Source of the DNA: Actinomycetes bacterium
GTDB lineage: Bacteria > Actinomycetota > Actinomycetes > Nanopelagicales > Nanopelagicaceae
Assembly (NCBI GenBank): GCA_025355305.1
Contig: JANXZW010000063.1
Coordinates: 1-60,846 of the forward strand
DNA: 60,846 nt
Direction: 5' to 3'
Both the position numbers and the translations under genes were made by a program. Positions 17,622-26,342 of this stretch are shown piece after piece (the first letter of the stretch is position 1; each line of letters starts with the position of its first letter). The notes beneath the pieces are model-generated. The model worked only from the letters and a program-made list of their open reading frames with translations, had not been told where the DNA came from and ran no database searches.

Positions 17622-18713
17622 GTGGGCCTAGGACTAGCGGATCTCTCGCAATCGATATTCGCCTCACTTGGACTTCCAACAGCGCTCAACAGGCTCAGTC
17701 TCGACCAGTCGCGGCGAACCTGCCTGCTTTTAATCGATGGAATGGGATCCGCATTACTTGAACGATATAGCGCGCAATTTCCACTTTTTTTGCAGGCTAA
17801 GAGTGCTAGCGAACTAGTCTCGCACTTTCCTTCCACAACAGTGACAAACCTGACCAGTCTAGGTACTGGGGAGTTGCCGGGAGTGCATGGAATGCTCGGC
17901 TATACGGTGCGCGTGCCAAACTCTGGAACGCCCGGTCGACTTCTCAATCCCTTGAAGTGGGATGAGCGCATTGATCCGCTCTTGTGGCAGAGCGTTCCAA
18001 CGCTCTTTGAGCGGGCGATGGAACATGGAATTACGGTGACAAACATTGCAGAGAAGCGTTATGAGGGTAGCGCATTCACCCGGGCCGCCCTACGTGGTGC
18101 GCTCTACGTAGGGGCAAATCGTCGAAACGAGATGGTAAATGCTGCGGCAGTTGCTCTCGCTGAACCCAACTCTTTTGCTTATCTATACATCAACGCTCTA
18201 GACCACGCGGGTCACAATGATGGGGTGGGCAGCGAGAAGTGGTTGCTCGCGCTTGCAGAAGTTGCAGAGTTGATTGCTGCCCTTCAAGAGCGCCTTCCCA
18301 AGAACACGGATCTCTACGTGACTGCAGACCATGGCATGGTGAATGTTGGAGAAAAAATCGTGATTGGCGTAGATAACCCTCTGATGGAGAACATTACGCT
18401 CGTTGGTGGTGAACCCCGGGCCCGTCATATGTATGTATCGGATCTGTTACTTGAGAAAACGATTTTGCAGTGGCGAGAATTTTTGGGGGAGCGCGCCACT
18501 ATTTACTCTAAAACGGAGATCATTGAGAGCCACTTATTTGGCAACCAGATCTCTACAGAGAGTCATGATCGAATGGGTGATTTTGTTGCAATCGCTAATG
18601 GAGAGATGATTTTGATAGACCCAACGAGGATTCCGCAAGAATCCGCCATGATTGGACATCACGGAGGAGTCACGAGAGATGAAACCGCTATTCCTCTTCT
18701 GAAGTTCCTTTAG
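17622..18713 (+). CDS. Alkaline phosphatase superfamily nucleotide pyrophosphatase/phosphodiesterase
   Basis: 363 residues with a GTG start. Metal-site motifs are LLIDGMGS near the N-terminus, the nucleophile block [25 protein letters not shown] (Thr nucleophile), [21 protein letters not shown] and the C-terminal GHHGG. This matches type I phosphodiesterase/nucleotide pyrophosphatase proteins of Actinobacteria found between topoisomerase IV and sepH. No signal peptide is visible, so the enzyme is probably cytoplasmic. The substrate is not known. Its last 26 bases overlap the convergent sepH. Confidence 0.85.
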   Translation: MGLGLADLSQSIFASLGLPTALNRLSLDQSRRTCLLLIDGMGSALLERYSAQFPLFLQAKSASELVSHFPSTTVTNLTSLGTGELPGVHGMLGYTVRVPNSGTPGRLLNPLKWDERIDPLLWQSVPTLFERAMEHGITVTNIAEKRYEGSAFTRAALRGALYVGANRRNEMVNAAAVALAEPNSFAYLYINALDHAGHNDGVGSEKWLLALAEVAELIAALQERLPKNTDLYVTADHGMVNVGEKIVIGVDNPLMENITLVGGEPRARHMYVSDLLLEKTILQWREFLGERATIYSKTEIIESHLFGNQISTESHDRMGDFVAIANGEMILIDPTRIPQESAMIGHHGGVTRDETAIPLLKFL

Positions 18714-19518
18714 ATCCGCCAAACATAATGTCATCCCATGAGGGAATTTTTAGACGCTTTGTAATTCCATCGCGCTTCTCGGACTCTGTAACTTCTTCAA
18801 CTTTGCTTGGGCCGGTATTAATGATGGCGTCCAAACTAGAATTTTTTGGGTTTTCACTTGCCTCAGATTGTTCGGTAGGTTCGCGAACAGCGACTAGTCG
18901 CGGCGCTGGAGAGGGGTAGACGATTCCATGGGACGGAGATGGCAGCTGCGCTTCAAAATCATCGCCAGAGATCCAGGCAGCGCCTTCGTCGAGCGCTTCA
19001 AGGTTGCGATTAGGGAGATCAAAGGACCAATTAGCTTCGCTCCTTCCGCCACCCTTTGTTGGGTAGAAGAGAACGATGTTCCAAGATCCATCAGGTACTC
19101 GCCAGGTATTCCACTCGACTAAAGTCATATCTACTCCGCGCGGGGCGAGTTGAGAGATTGTCGCGGCAGAGAGAGTTGGTGCATGCTTCTCTCTTCGCAA
19201 TTGTGCAATGAGCGCTAGTCCAATGACATAGGCCCGCTCTTGCAAGATTGGCCCAGAGAACTTTTCAACCTTCTCGGGCGTCCAATCGGTAGAACGAGCG
19301 ATCGTATCAACGCTCTCCCCGGCGCGTAGTCGCGCCTGAACCTCTTTGACAGTTACTGCAGAGTGTTCATCCGCATCGGCCACAGATACAAGTCTGGGTT
19401 GGTTGACGAGCGCGCGCAGCTCATCATCAAGTTGAACAGTGAAGGTAGCGCCATCGCCCGACTGAAAATTAAGGCTCTTGCCATCGCCCGATCGTCCGAT
19501 TAAACGTAAGTCACTCAC
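18688..19518 (-). CDS. sepH: Septation protein SepH (DUF3071)
   Basis: About 276 residues. The family domain starts VSDLRLIGRSGDGKSLNFQ, so I place the start at that GTG; an ATG six codons upstream is also possible, and longer frames are unsupported. The central helix-turn-helix (RLRAGESVDTIARSTDWTPEKVEKFSGPILQERAYVIGLA) is the SepH hallmark. A conserved WNIVLFYPTKGGGRSEANWSFD block precedes a disordered C-terminal tail rich in Ser, Glu and Pro. SepH is known in Streptomyces and mycobacteria to bind FtsZ and promote ring assembly. The window holds no other division gene. Confidence 0.9.
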   Translation of the reverse strand: MSDLRLIGRSGDGKSLNFQSGDGATFTVQLDDELRALVNQPRLVSVADADEHSAVTVKEVQARLRAGESVDTIARSTDWTPEKVEKFSGPILQERAYVIGLALIAQLRREKHAPTLSAATISQLAPRGVDMTLVEWNTWRVPDGSWNIVLFYPTKGGGRSEANWSFDLPNRNLEALDEGAAWISGDDFEAQLPSPSHGIVYPSPAPRLVAVREPTEQSEASENPKNSSLDAIINTGPSKVEEVTESEKRDGITKRLKIPSWDDIMFGGSKGTSEEE

Positions 19519-19573
19519 GAGCAAAGAGTGCCACATGATTGCCGTGAAGGGGTGGAAGCGAGGGCGCTTTGGC

Positions 19574-20770
19574 TCAGTGGTCTGAGATTCGGCGCCAGGT
19601 ACGCAAGTAAGGAAGGGTTGCGAGATTGGCGAGGAGAAGACAGGCCATCGGAACAATGAAGGCTTTGCTCGCTCCTTGAGAGTCGATGATATGTCCAGTA
19701 AGGGTCCCAGGAAGTGCTCCGCCCAATGAGAGGCCGGCGATGACCCAAGAGAGGGTTTCGGTTACCTTTTCTGCGGGGACAGATTTTTCTGTCACGTTGT
19801 AGCCGGCGACAATGAGCGGGGCGACACCTATGCCCGAAAGGAAGAGGGCAATTGAAAGCGCGACCATAGAGTGGATAAAGAAAAATGGAATTGAGAGCAC
19901 CAAAATAGCTACGAGATTGATGCGAAAGCGAGAGGCATCTTTGAGTTTCCACTTAATAGATCCATTAAAGATTGCGGCTACTCCACTTCCAGCCGCCCAA
20001 ATTGCAAGGACTAACCCCGTATAAGGCGTGTCGTGTCGCTGCTGTGCGTAGCCCACTACGGCGAGATTGGTGGAGCTAAAGAATGCTCCGATAAAGATAA
20101 ATGGGAAGAAGACGGCCTGTACCACTGGCATGGCTAGGACAAAGCCATGCTTTCCGCTCTCATCCTTCTTGAAGGGTGCTGGCTCTGTTGAACGCTGCGA
20201 GATAAAGAGAGTCGTTCCAACGGCCATGAAGGAGAAGCCCATGATCATGCCTGCCGCGGGAGATATGAATGTTGCTGCGGAGGTGGCCACGAGCGGACCG
20301 ATGATGAAGATGATCTCATCCATCAATGCTTCATATGAGTAAGCGGTATTGATGAGAATTCGATCCTCGCCGAGGATCCAGAGCCAGCGCCGACGCGTCA
20401 AGCCACCCACATTGGGAAGGAAGACCTCGGCGAGAAATATCGCTGACATCCAGATGTACGTCGGAGCGTGATGGCTGATAGCGATTAAAAAGATCAGGTC
20501 AAAGGCGATGTAAAAGGGAATCGTGAAGCGCAGGACTTTTCGTTGTCCCAAGCGATCGGCGTACCGAGACCAAGTTGGGCTAAAGATGGTAGAGATTAGA
20601 GCAGCGCCCGTTGCGACAGTTCCCGCCAATGTGTAGGAGTGTTTTACATGGACAATGACGAAAGTTATCGAGAGCAGTGTCATGGAAATCGGCAGACGTG
20701 CTATCGAGCCGGCGATGGAGAAACGTAGGGCTCCAGGTACCGCGAAAAGTTTGCGATACGGTGAAAACAT
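19574..20770 (-). CDS. MFS transporter
   Basis: A 398-residue major facilitator with about twelve transmembrane segments. The loop between segments 2 and 3 reads SRYADRLGQRKVLRF, the MFS motif A region. Such single-gene MFS proteins next to sepH are common in actinobacteria; the substrate is unknown. Its start lies only 15 bases from the divergent inositol monophosphatase start, and both genes appear to use overlapping -10 elements there. Confidence 0.87.
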   Translation of the reverse strand: MFSPYRKLFAVPGALRFSIAGSIARLPISMTLLSITFVIVHVKHSYTLAGTVATGAALISTIFSPTWSRYADRLGQRKVLRFTIPFYIAFDLIFLIAISHHAPTYIWMSAIFLAEVFLPNVGGLTRRRWLWILGEDRILINTAYSYEALMDEIIFIIGPLVATSAATFISPAAGMIMGFSFMAVGTTLFISQRSTEPAPFKKDESGKHGFVLAMPVVQAVFFPFIFIGAFFSSTNLAVVGYAQQRHDTPYTGLVLAIWAAGSGVAAIFNGSIKWKLKDASRFRINLVAILVLSIPFFFIHSMVALSIALFLSGIGVAPLIVAGYNVTEKSVPAEKVTETLSWVIAGLSLGGALPGTLTGHIIDSQGASKAFIVPMACLLLANLATLPYLRTWRRISDH

Positions 20771-20773
20771 ACC

Positions 20774-20782
20774 TAGATTCTA
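20774..20782. promoter_or_regulatory. Overlapping divergent leaderless -10 elements
   Basis: The 15 bases between the two ATGs hold CTAGATTCTAG. On the plus strand TAGATT (20774-20779) ends six bases before the ATG at 20786, with TTGCGA 17 bases upstream as a possible -35. On the minus strand TAGAAT (20777-20782) ends six bases before the MFS ATG at 20770. Three base pairs serve both hexamers, so the two promoters should exclude each other. Confidence 0.6.
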
Positions 20783-20785
20783 GCC

Positions 20786-21571
20786 ATGAAGCAGAGTTCC
20801 CAACTTGCACTAGTAAATGAACTCCTCGAACTTGCAGAGGGAATCGCCCAAAGAGCGGGAGAGATGTTGAGCATTCGCCCCGAAAACTTTGATATCAACG
20901 AGAAGAGCTCAGCACGCGACTTCGCGACACACATGGACCATGCCAGTGAAAAATTGATTGTCGCCGAAATCCTCGCTGCGCGTTGCGATGACGGAATTAT
21001 TGGCGAGGAGGGAGCGAATAGAGAGAGTAAATCTGGAATCACCTGGGTTATCGATCCCATAGATGGCACCGTGAATTATTTTTACAACCTGCCCGGCTGG
21101 AATATCAGCATCGCAGCTAAGGATTCGCAGGGGGTCCTGATCGGGATCGTCTACGCGCCTACCCTCAACTCTCTCTGGCACGCCAGCCGTGGCGGTGGTG
21201 CCTTTCTAAATGGTCGCCCAATACACGTCTCTAACGCCCGGGTTCTAGAGGACTCGCTGCTCGCAACGGGGTTCTCCTACGACGTAGCAGAGCGAGTTCG
21301 GCAGGGGGAGCAGATCGCTGCCTTGATACCGCGAGTGCGAGATATCCGGCGTCTTGGGGCTGCAGCGGTCGACCTTTGCCATGTAGCAAGTGGCTCTCTT
21401 GATGGCTACTTCGAAACGGGCTTAAAGGAGTGGGATCTCGCCGCTGGCGGGTTGATCGCTCGCGAGGCGGGGGCCCTGGTGAGCGGCCGAAAAGGCTCCC
21501 CGGCGGGGGAGGCGATGGTCATCGCCGCTGGGCCAGCGCTTCATGCCCTGCTGACGGAGGAAATTGGCTAG
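20786..21571 (+). CDS. Inositol monophosphatase family protein
   Basis: 261 residues. Motif 1 ([12 protein letters not shown]), the upstream GEEG glutamate and motif 2 ([16 protein letters not shown]) form the two- or three-metal site of the Li+-sensitive phosphatase family. Substrates in this family include inositol-1-phosphate, histidinol phosphate, PAP and fructose bisphosphate; the sequence alone does not choose. An actinobacterial inositol-phosphate or histidinol-phosphate role is plausible. The start is fixed by the divergent -10 arrangement. Confidence 0.9.
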   Translation: MKQSSQLALVNELLELAEGIAQRAGEMLSIRPENFDINEKSSARDFATHMDHASEKLIVAEILAARCDDGIIGEEGANRESKSGITWVIDPIDGTVNYFYNLPGWNISIAAKDSQGVLIGIVYAPTLNSLWHASRGGGAFLNGRPIHVSNARVLEDSLLATGFSYDVAERVRQGEQIAALIPRVRDIRRLGAAAVDLCHVASGSLDGYFETGLKEWDLAAGGLIAREAGALVSGRKGSPAGEAMVIAAGPALHALLTEEIG

Positions 21572-21623
21572 CCCTGCCCGACTATGGCAAGATACGACCT
21601 TCAGCAATCAGTTCTACATTGGC

Positions 21624-21643
21624 GGATCCTCCCTTGGAGGTCC
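21624..21643 (+). other. Hairpin in the rplS leader
   Basis: GGA-T-CCTCC pairs with GGAGG-TCC around a CTT loop, with one bulged T, about 20 bases before the rplS start. It could be an autogenous control element or mRNA stabiliser. I do not recognise it as a described L19 leader. Confidence 0.35.
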
Positions 21644-21662
21644 ATTTAGCAAAGGATTACCC

Positions 21663-22184
21663 ATGAACGTATTGGATGCGGTTGATGCCGCCTCGCTCAA
21701 AAAGGGCATTATCAACTTCCGCTCTGGCGATGAGATCAAGGTCCACGTTCGTGTTATCGAAGGTTCTAAGAGCCGTATTCAGGTCTTCCAAGGCGTAGTC
21801 ATTCGCCGTCAAGGCGCTGGCGTCCGCGAAACCTTCACCATTCGCAAGCTCTCCTATGGAGTGGGAGTTGAGCGTACCTTCCCAGTTCATACCCCAGTTA
21901 TTGAAAAATTTGAGATGGTTCGCCGCGGCGATGTCCGTCGCGCAAAGCTTTACTACTTACGCGACTTACGCGGTAAGGCTGCAAAGATTAAAGAGCGTCG
22001 TGGCGCGAACAACGAATTCATTGTCGAAGATGTCATTGTCGAAGATGTCATTGTTGAAGATGTCACTGTTGAAGATGTCTTGGTCGAGGAGATTGCCGTC
22101 GAAGAGGTAACTGTCCAAGCGGTTGCCGTCGAAGCGGTTGCCGTCGAAGAGGCAGTCATTGAGACACCAGCCGAACAAGCCTAA
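21663..22184 (+). CDS. rplS: 50S ribosomal protein L19 with repetitive acidic C-terminal extension
   Basis: 173 residues from [10 protein letters not shown], which has AAAGGA upstream. Residues 1-118 are a normal L19 ([74 protein letters not shown]). L19 sits at the 30S-50S interface. The last 55 residues are nine five-residue units of the type IVEDV or AVEEV, ending [12 protein letters not shown], which is strongly acidic and unlike the basic core. The gene opens a plus-strand run that continues through lepB, rnhB, yraN, comM, dprA and era. Confidence 0.96.
   Translation: MNVLDAVDAASLKKGIINFRSGDEIKVHVRVIEGSKSRIQVFQGVVIRRQGAGVRETFTIRKLSYGVGVERTFPVHTPVIEKFEMVRRGDVRRAKLYYLRDLRGKAAKIKERRGANNEFIVEDVIVEDVIVEDVTVEDVLVEEIAVEEVTVQAVAVEAVAVEEAVIETPAEQA
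22020..22154 (+). repeat. Nine tandem 15-base coding repeats in rplS
   Basis: Units of the form ATTGTCGAAGATGTC. The first four are nearly identical; the last five have diverged (GCCGTCGAAGCGGTT and similar). They are in frame and encode (I/V/A)VE(D/E)V. The near-identity of the early units suggests recent slippage or expansion. Confidence 0.9.
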
Positions 22185-22195
22185 TTAATCTCCAA

Positions 22196-22873
22196 TTGCG
22201 CCTTCCCAAAAAAGGTTCGTTGCTCCGCGAAGTTCCAATTATTGTGATTTCGGCCCTTGTTGTTGCCGTCATTATCAAGACTTTTTTTGTGCACTTCTTC
22301 TTTGTGCCCTCCGGCTCCATGCAGAACACCTTAGGGATTGGTGATCGCATCGCGGTAAATAAGTTCTCGGCGATGTTTAGTGATATTCGGCGTGGTCAAG
22401 TAGTGGTCTTTAAGGATCCTGCTGGTTGGCTCGGTTCGGCCCCCGCTCCAGTAGGAAGCGTTGTAACTCGCGATTTCAAGCGCGCCCTCGTCGATGTTGG
22501 AGTGCTTCCTGATCCTGCGACTCAATATTTGGTAAAGCGTGTGGTGGGAGTCGGTGGAGATCACGTGGTTTGTTGCGATGCCAAGGGTCGGCTACAAGTT
22601 AATGGATCTTCAATCGATGAAAATTATCTCTTCCCAGGCAATACCCCGAGCGATTCCAAATTTGATGTAACTGTTCCCAAGGGTTTTATCTGGGTGATGG
22701 GCGATCACCGTGGCGCAAGTGCAGATTCCCGCTTCCACACCGACGACGTTCATAAAGGATTTGTCCCTCTCAGTGACGTAGTCGGCCGAGCTGAATTCGT
22801 GGTCTGGCCGCTCAATCACATTAAATTCCTATCAGTCAGTCATGGTTTATCGAGGGTACCGGTCAAGAAGTAG
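22196..22873 (+). CDS. lepB: Signal peptidase I
   Basis: 225 residues with a TTG start 11 bases after rplS. One N-terminal transmembrane segment (PIIVISALVVAVIIKTFFV) anchors it, with the catalytic domain outside. The catalytic Ser is in PSGSMQNTL (box B), the catalytic Lys in KRVVGVGGD (box D), and box E is GDHRGASADSR. It removes signal peptides from exported proteins. rplS-lepB-rnhB is a conserved actinobacterial order. Confidence 0.95.
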   Translation: MRLPKKGSLLREVPIIVISALVVAVIIKTFFVHFFFVPSGSMQNTLGIGDRIAVNKFSAMFSDIRRGQVVVFKDPAGWLGSAPAPVGSVVTRDFKRALVDVGVLPDPATQYLVKRVVGVGGDHVVCCDAKGRLQVNGSSIDENYLFPGNTPSDSKFDVTVPKGFIWVMGDHRGASADSRFHTDDVHKGFVPLSDVVGRAEFVVWPLNHIKFLSVSHGLSRVPVKK

Positions 22874-22878
22874 CGGCT

Positions 22879-23481
22879 ATGCCGGGTATTGAGAGTTCGC
22901 TGCGCGCGAGCGGTATTACAACAATCGCGGGAGTTGATGAGGCGGGAAGAGGCCCCTGCGCAGGCCCCTTAGTTGTAGCAGCGATCATCTTGCAGGATTC
23001 TCAATCCCCTGAGCTCGCCCGAGTTAAAGATTCCAAAGCGCTATCCGAGAGGGTTCGGGAAGAACTATTTGAAGTCGTACTTTCAGAAGCTCGCAGTTAT
23101 TCGATAATCGAGATCTCACCCGCAGAGATCGATCTCTTTGGAGTGCATAAATCCAACTTAGAGGGAATGCGCCGTGCCATACAAGCGCTAAGGGTGCTCC
23201 CAGAATATGTGTTAACTGATGGCTACACGATTGAGGGATTAGCCATTTCGAACCTGGCAGTCTGGAAGGGAGATCAAGTTTCCCTCAGTATTAGCGCCGC
23301 CTCAATCCTTGCAAAGGTCTTTCGCGATCGGATTATGCGCGAGATGGATATCAAGTATCCGGGCTACGGTTTCGCCAGGCACAAGGGATACATCACGACT
23401 GCGCACACGACCGCGCTTCATAGATTGGGTCCAACTGAAATTCACCGCAAGAGCTTTTCAAACATTGCAGCGCTTCTGTAA
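22879..23481 (+). CDS. rnhB: Ribonuclease HII
   Basis: 200 residues. Acidic residues of the active site lie in GVDEAGRGPCAGPLV, KDSKALSE and LTDGYTI, with the conserved SISAASILAKVFRDRIM and YPGYGFARHKGYIT blocks. It cuts RNA-DNA hybrids and single misincorporated ribonucleotides. The gene starts 5 bases after lepB. Confidence 0.95.
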   Translation: MPGIESSLRASGITTIAGVDEAGRGPCAGPLVVAAIILQDSQSPELARVKDSKALSERVREELFEVVLSEARSYSIIEISPAEIDLFGVHKSNLEGMRRAIQALRVLPEYVLTDGYTIEGLAISNLAVWKGDQVSLSISAASILAKVFRDRIMREMDIKYPGYGFARHKGYITTAHTTALHRLGPTEIHRKSFSNIAALL

Positions 23482-23528
23482 TTAACATGTAAATGTTTTC
23501 AACAGTTACAAAGAAATTTTCACTCTAA

Positions 23529-23915
23529 GTGACTCTCTCTCTGTATTTTTCGAGTGTGAGTCGAAGAGGCATTGAGCTAGGAGCGGCAGGAGAAACTTTA
23601 GTTGCTTCTCATCTGGAGTTACTTGGGGCGACGGTAATTGAACGCAATTGGCGGATCAAGGAAGGTGAGATTGATTTAGTTGCGCGCCTCAACGGTACCT
23701 TGCTTTTTGTTGAAGTGAAGAGTCGGAGCAGCGCAAAATTTGGCCACCCGTTAGAAGCTATCGACAATGAGAAAGCCCATCGACTCCAGCGCTTAGCTTT
23801 AGCCTGGATAGCGACTCATGACCTATGGGGTGCCGACTACCGGATTGATTGTGCCGCGGTTGACTTTAGCGAACGACTCAATCCGAAGATTGATTACCGA
23901 GCGGGAGTCCTCTGA
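23529..23915 (+). CDS. yraN: YraN family (UPF0102) endonuclease-like protein
   Basis: 128 residues from a GTG; a second GTG at 23556 (before SRRGIELGAAGE) matches the usual family start and may be the true one. The restriction-endonuclease-like fold shows GELDLIA-type residues (GEIDLVARLNGTLLFVEVKSRS), with E and K in the metal site. Its function is unresolved; the family keeps company with rnhB, comM and dprA. The stop codon overlaps the comM start (TGATG). Confidence 0.9.
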   Translation: MTLSLYFSSVSRRGIELGAAGETLVASHLELLGATVIERNWRIKEGEIDLVARLNGTLLFVEVKSRSSAKFGHPLEAIDNEKAHRLQRLALAWIATHDLWGADYRIDCAAVDFSERLNPKIDYRAGVL

Positions 23916-25435
23916 TGGCGCTGGCGCGCGTGAGAAGTGTGGCTCTCATAGGAATTAGGGGCGAGATTGTTGAAATTGAAGTCGATATCTCAGATGGACT
24001 ACCCGGGTACTCTCTGTTGGGATTGCCAGATGCCGCACTCCAAGAATCGCGCGAGAGAGTTCGATCTGCACTTCAAAATTCCGGATCACCTTGGCCTAAT
24101 AAGAGGGTAACCGTCTCGCTCTCTCCAGCTTGGTTGCATAAAAGCGGATCGGGTTTTGATCTCCCAATAGCTGTAGCTCTCTTAGTAGCACAAGGGATCG
24201 TTCCCCAGGAAAAGTTTCAAGACCAAATTATTTTGGGGGAGTTGGCGCTCGATGGCTCCATTAAACCGATCAGAGGAGTCCTACCTGCACTACTGGCTGC
24301 ACTGGAGCTGGGAATTACTTCGGCAATAGTTCCATTGGGAAATATGGAGGAAGCGAACGCGGTTTCTGGTATCAAATCACTGCTCTTTGCAGATTTGGGG
24401 CAGCTCTTGAACTTCGTTAAAGATGGGGTGGCACCGGAATTCAATGAAAGAGAGAGCAGATCTATAATTTCCCAGCATGTCGATCTTAGTGAGGTGGCCG
24501 GGCAGAAGCGCGCACGCAGCGCTCTGGAGATTGCTGCGATTGGAGGTCACCATCTCCTGTTGATTGGCCCCCCTGGGACTGGAAAGACGATGCTTGCCGA
24601 ACGCCTGCCCACCGTGCTGCCCCCTCTCTCACAAAGTACATCATTAGAAGTCGCAGCGATCCACTCGATCGCTGGTGCGGTTTCAGAGAGACCCCTACTT
24701 TCTAATATTCCACCATTTGTGGCGCCGCACCACACAACAACTGCAACCGCAATGATCGGAGGAGGGGCACACCTCATCAAGCCCGGGGCGTGTTCCTTGG
24801 CTCATGGAGGAGTGCTCTTCATCGATGAGGCTCCTGAGTGCAACTCCGGAGTTCTAGATTCGCTCAGAGAACCCTTGGAATCTGGCTCGGTCGCCATCTC
24901 CCGGGTATCCGGAACCATCCGATTTCCTGCCAGTTTTCTCCTCGTCCTTGCGGCCAACCCCTGTCCGTGTGGAAGATTTAATGGGAAGGGGCGATTTTGC
25001 ACATGCTCTTCGCTGCAGATTCGACGCTACTTACAACGACTTTCTGGACCTCTATTGGATCGCATCGATATCCGAAGTTATGTAGAAGCACCTTCGCGCG
25101 CAGATCTGGCAACTAGTGAGCCAGGTGAATCAAGTGAGGCGGTGAAATCGCGGGTGATCGTGGCACGCGAAATAGCACGGGAGAGATTTAAGGGAGAGAG
25201 TTGGACCCTCAATTCGCGAATTCCCGCCAATCAACTGAGAGAGCGTTACCGGGTCAAACGCGAAGGGCTAGCATTTTTACACTCTGAACTTGATCATGAA
25301 CGTTTAAGTGCGCGTGGTTATCACAAAGTTCTTCGCTTAGCCTGGAGTATCGCCGACCGAAGTGGGGTAACGACACCTGGTTTGCAGGAAGTCGAAGGCG
25401 CCTACCAACTGCGGCAGGGAATCGATCCGGTATGA
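23915..25435 (+). CDS. comM: ComM/YifB family Mg-chelatase-like AAA+ ATPase
   Basis: 506 residues. The N-terminal ChlI-like domain (VEVDISDGLPGYSLLGLPDAALQESRERVR) precedes a AAA+ core with Walker A GPPGTGKT near residue 214, Walker B GVLFIDEAPE and a cysteine-rich insertion NPCPCGRFNGKGRFCTC. The C-terminal part (RIPANQLRERYRV...RGYHKVLRLAWSIADRSG) is standard. ComM is a branch-migration helicase that helps integrate donor DNA in natural transformation. The neighbouring dprA strengthens the link to DNA uptake, although no competence pilus gene is in the window. Confidence 0.94.
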   Translation: MALARVRSVALIGIRGEIVEIEVDISDGLPGYSLLGLPDAALQESRERVRSALQNSGSPWPNKRVTVSLSPAWLHKSGSGFDLPIAVALLVAQGIVPQEKFQDQIILGELALDGSIKPIRGVLPALLAALELGITSAIVPLGNMEEANAVSGIKSLLFADLGQLLNFVKDGVAPEFNERESRSIISQHVDLSEVAGQKRARSALEIAAIGGHHLLLIGPPGTGKTMLAERLPTVLPPLSQSTSLEVAAIHSIAGAVSERPLLSNIPPFVAPHHTTTATAMIGGGAHLIKPGACSLAHGGVLFIDEAPECNSGVLDSLREPLESGSVAISRVSGTIRFPASFLLVLAANPCPCGRFNGKGRFCTCSSLQIRRYLQRLSGPLLDRIDIRSYVEAPSRADLATSEPGESSEAVKSRVIVAREIARERFKGESWTLNSRIPANQLRERYRVKREGLAFLHSELDHERLSARGYHKVLRLAWSIADRSGVTTPGLQEVEGAYQLRQGIDPV

Positions 25436-25451
25436 GTGATCCGGTATGAGT
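25424..25451 (+). repeat. 14-base tandem duplication at the comM-dprA junction
   Basis: GATCCGGTATGAGT occurs twice in direct contact. The first copy supplies the last codons and TGA stop of comM; the second supplies the dprA start codon. Between the copies a five-codon ORF could be read. The ancestral junction was probably an ATGA overlap. Confidence 0.9.
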
Positions 25452-26327
25452 GAAGCGGAACGGGCAGCTCATTTAGCCCTTCTCGCTCTCTTCGAAGGGG
25501 GTAATGAATACTGGAGCGATCAGTACTTGCAATTTGGGGCGGAGGAACTTCTTCTGCGCATTAAAGAGGGTAGCTACACCCAACATAAGCAAAGTGGTTG
25601 GAAATTGGCCTCCACATTGGAGGTGTTGGATCTTGAAAAGTTGCTGGACCAGGTCGCGGCCTGCGATGCATTTGTAGTGACTCGCAAAGATGCAGATTGG
25701 CCCGTTGCTTTAGACGACTTAAAGGCTCCTCCCATCGCGTTGATTTGTCGCGGCTCGCGTGGCTCTTTGTCTGAAATGAAGCGCTCCCTCTCAATTGTCG
25801 GAACGCGTAATCCAACAGATTATGGAGTACGCATTGCGGGTGATTTCGCGGCAGGCGCTGTCGATAGAGGGTGGAGCGTTGTGAGCGGTGGTGCCTTTGG
25901 GATCGACAGCGCAGCTCACCGCGGTGCAATTCTCGCAGAAGGTCAAACGATTGCGATCCTCGGGTCTGGAGTCAACGCGGTATTTCCTAGCGGGAATGAT
26001 CGATTATTTCGTGAAATTATGGATAACGGCCTTCTCATTTCTGAGGTGCTACCAGGTGTGCACGCTATCCCTGCCCGCTTTCTAATCCGCAACAGATTGA
26101 TTGCCGCCATCTCACGCGCAACTGTCGTTGTTGAGGCTGCCTTTCGGAGCGGTTCGCTGCGAACTGCGAGGGATGCTGCCGAGATATTTCGACCAGTCTT
26201 TGCAGTTCCCGGTCCAATAACTTCACCCACAAGTGATGGATGTCATCGTTTGATAGGAGAGCGAAGCGCAGAAATAGTTACATCCGTTTCAGATTTGATG
26301 GAATTGGTAGGTCCACTGGCGTATTGA
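25446..26327 (+). CDS. dprA: DNA processing protein DprA
   Basis: 293 residues. The Rossmann-type core has SIVGTRNPTDYGVRIA, SGGAFGIDSAAHRGAI, AILGSGVNAVFPSGNDRLFREI, ISEVLPG and RFLIRNRLIAAISRATVVVEA, all family marks. DprA loads RecA on incoming single-stranded DNA. It follows comM after a small sequence duplication. The N-terminal helical extension (about 90 residues) is SAM-like, and the short C-terminal DprA winged helix is weak or missing. Confidence 0.93.
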   Translation: MSEAERAAHLALLALFEGGNEYWSDQYLQFGAEELLLRIKEGSYTQHKQSGWKLASTLEVLDLEKLLDQVAACDAFVVTRKDADWPVALDDLKAPPIALICRGSRGSLSEMKRSLSIVGTRNPTDYGVRIAGDFAAGAVDRGWSVVSGGAFGIDSAAHRGAILAEGQTIAILGSGVNAVFPSGNDRLFREIMDNGLLISEVLPGVHAIPARFLIRNRLIAAISRATVVVEAAFRSGSLRTARDAAEIFRPVFAVPGPITSPTSDGCHRLIGERSAEIVTSVSDLMELVGPLAY

Positions 26328-26342
26328 TGGGAGACTAACGCC

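Noticed and set aside
22020-22154. Regular 15-base repeats that might suggest a CRISPR-like array
   Set aside because: There are no spacers, the units are in direct contact and they are in frame inside rplS.
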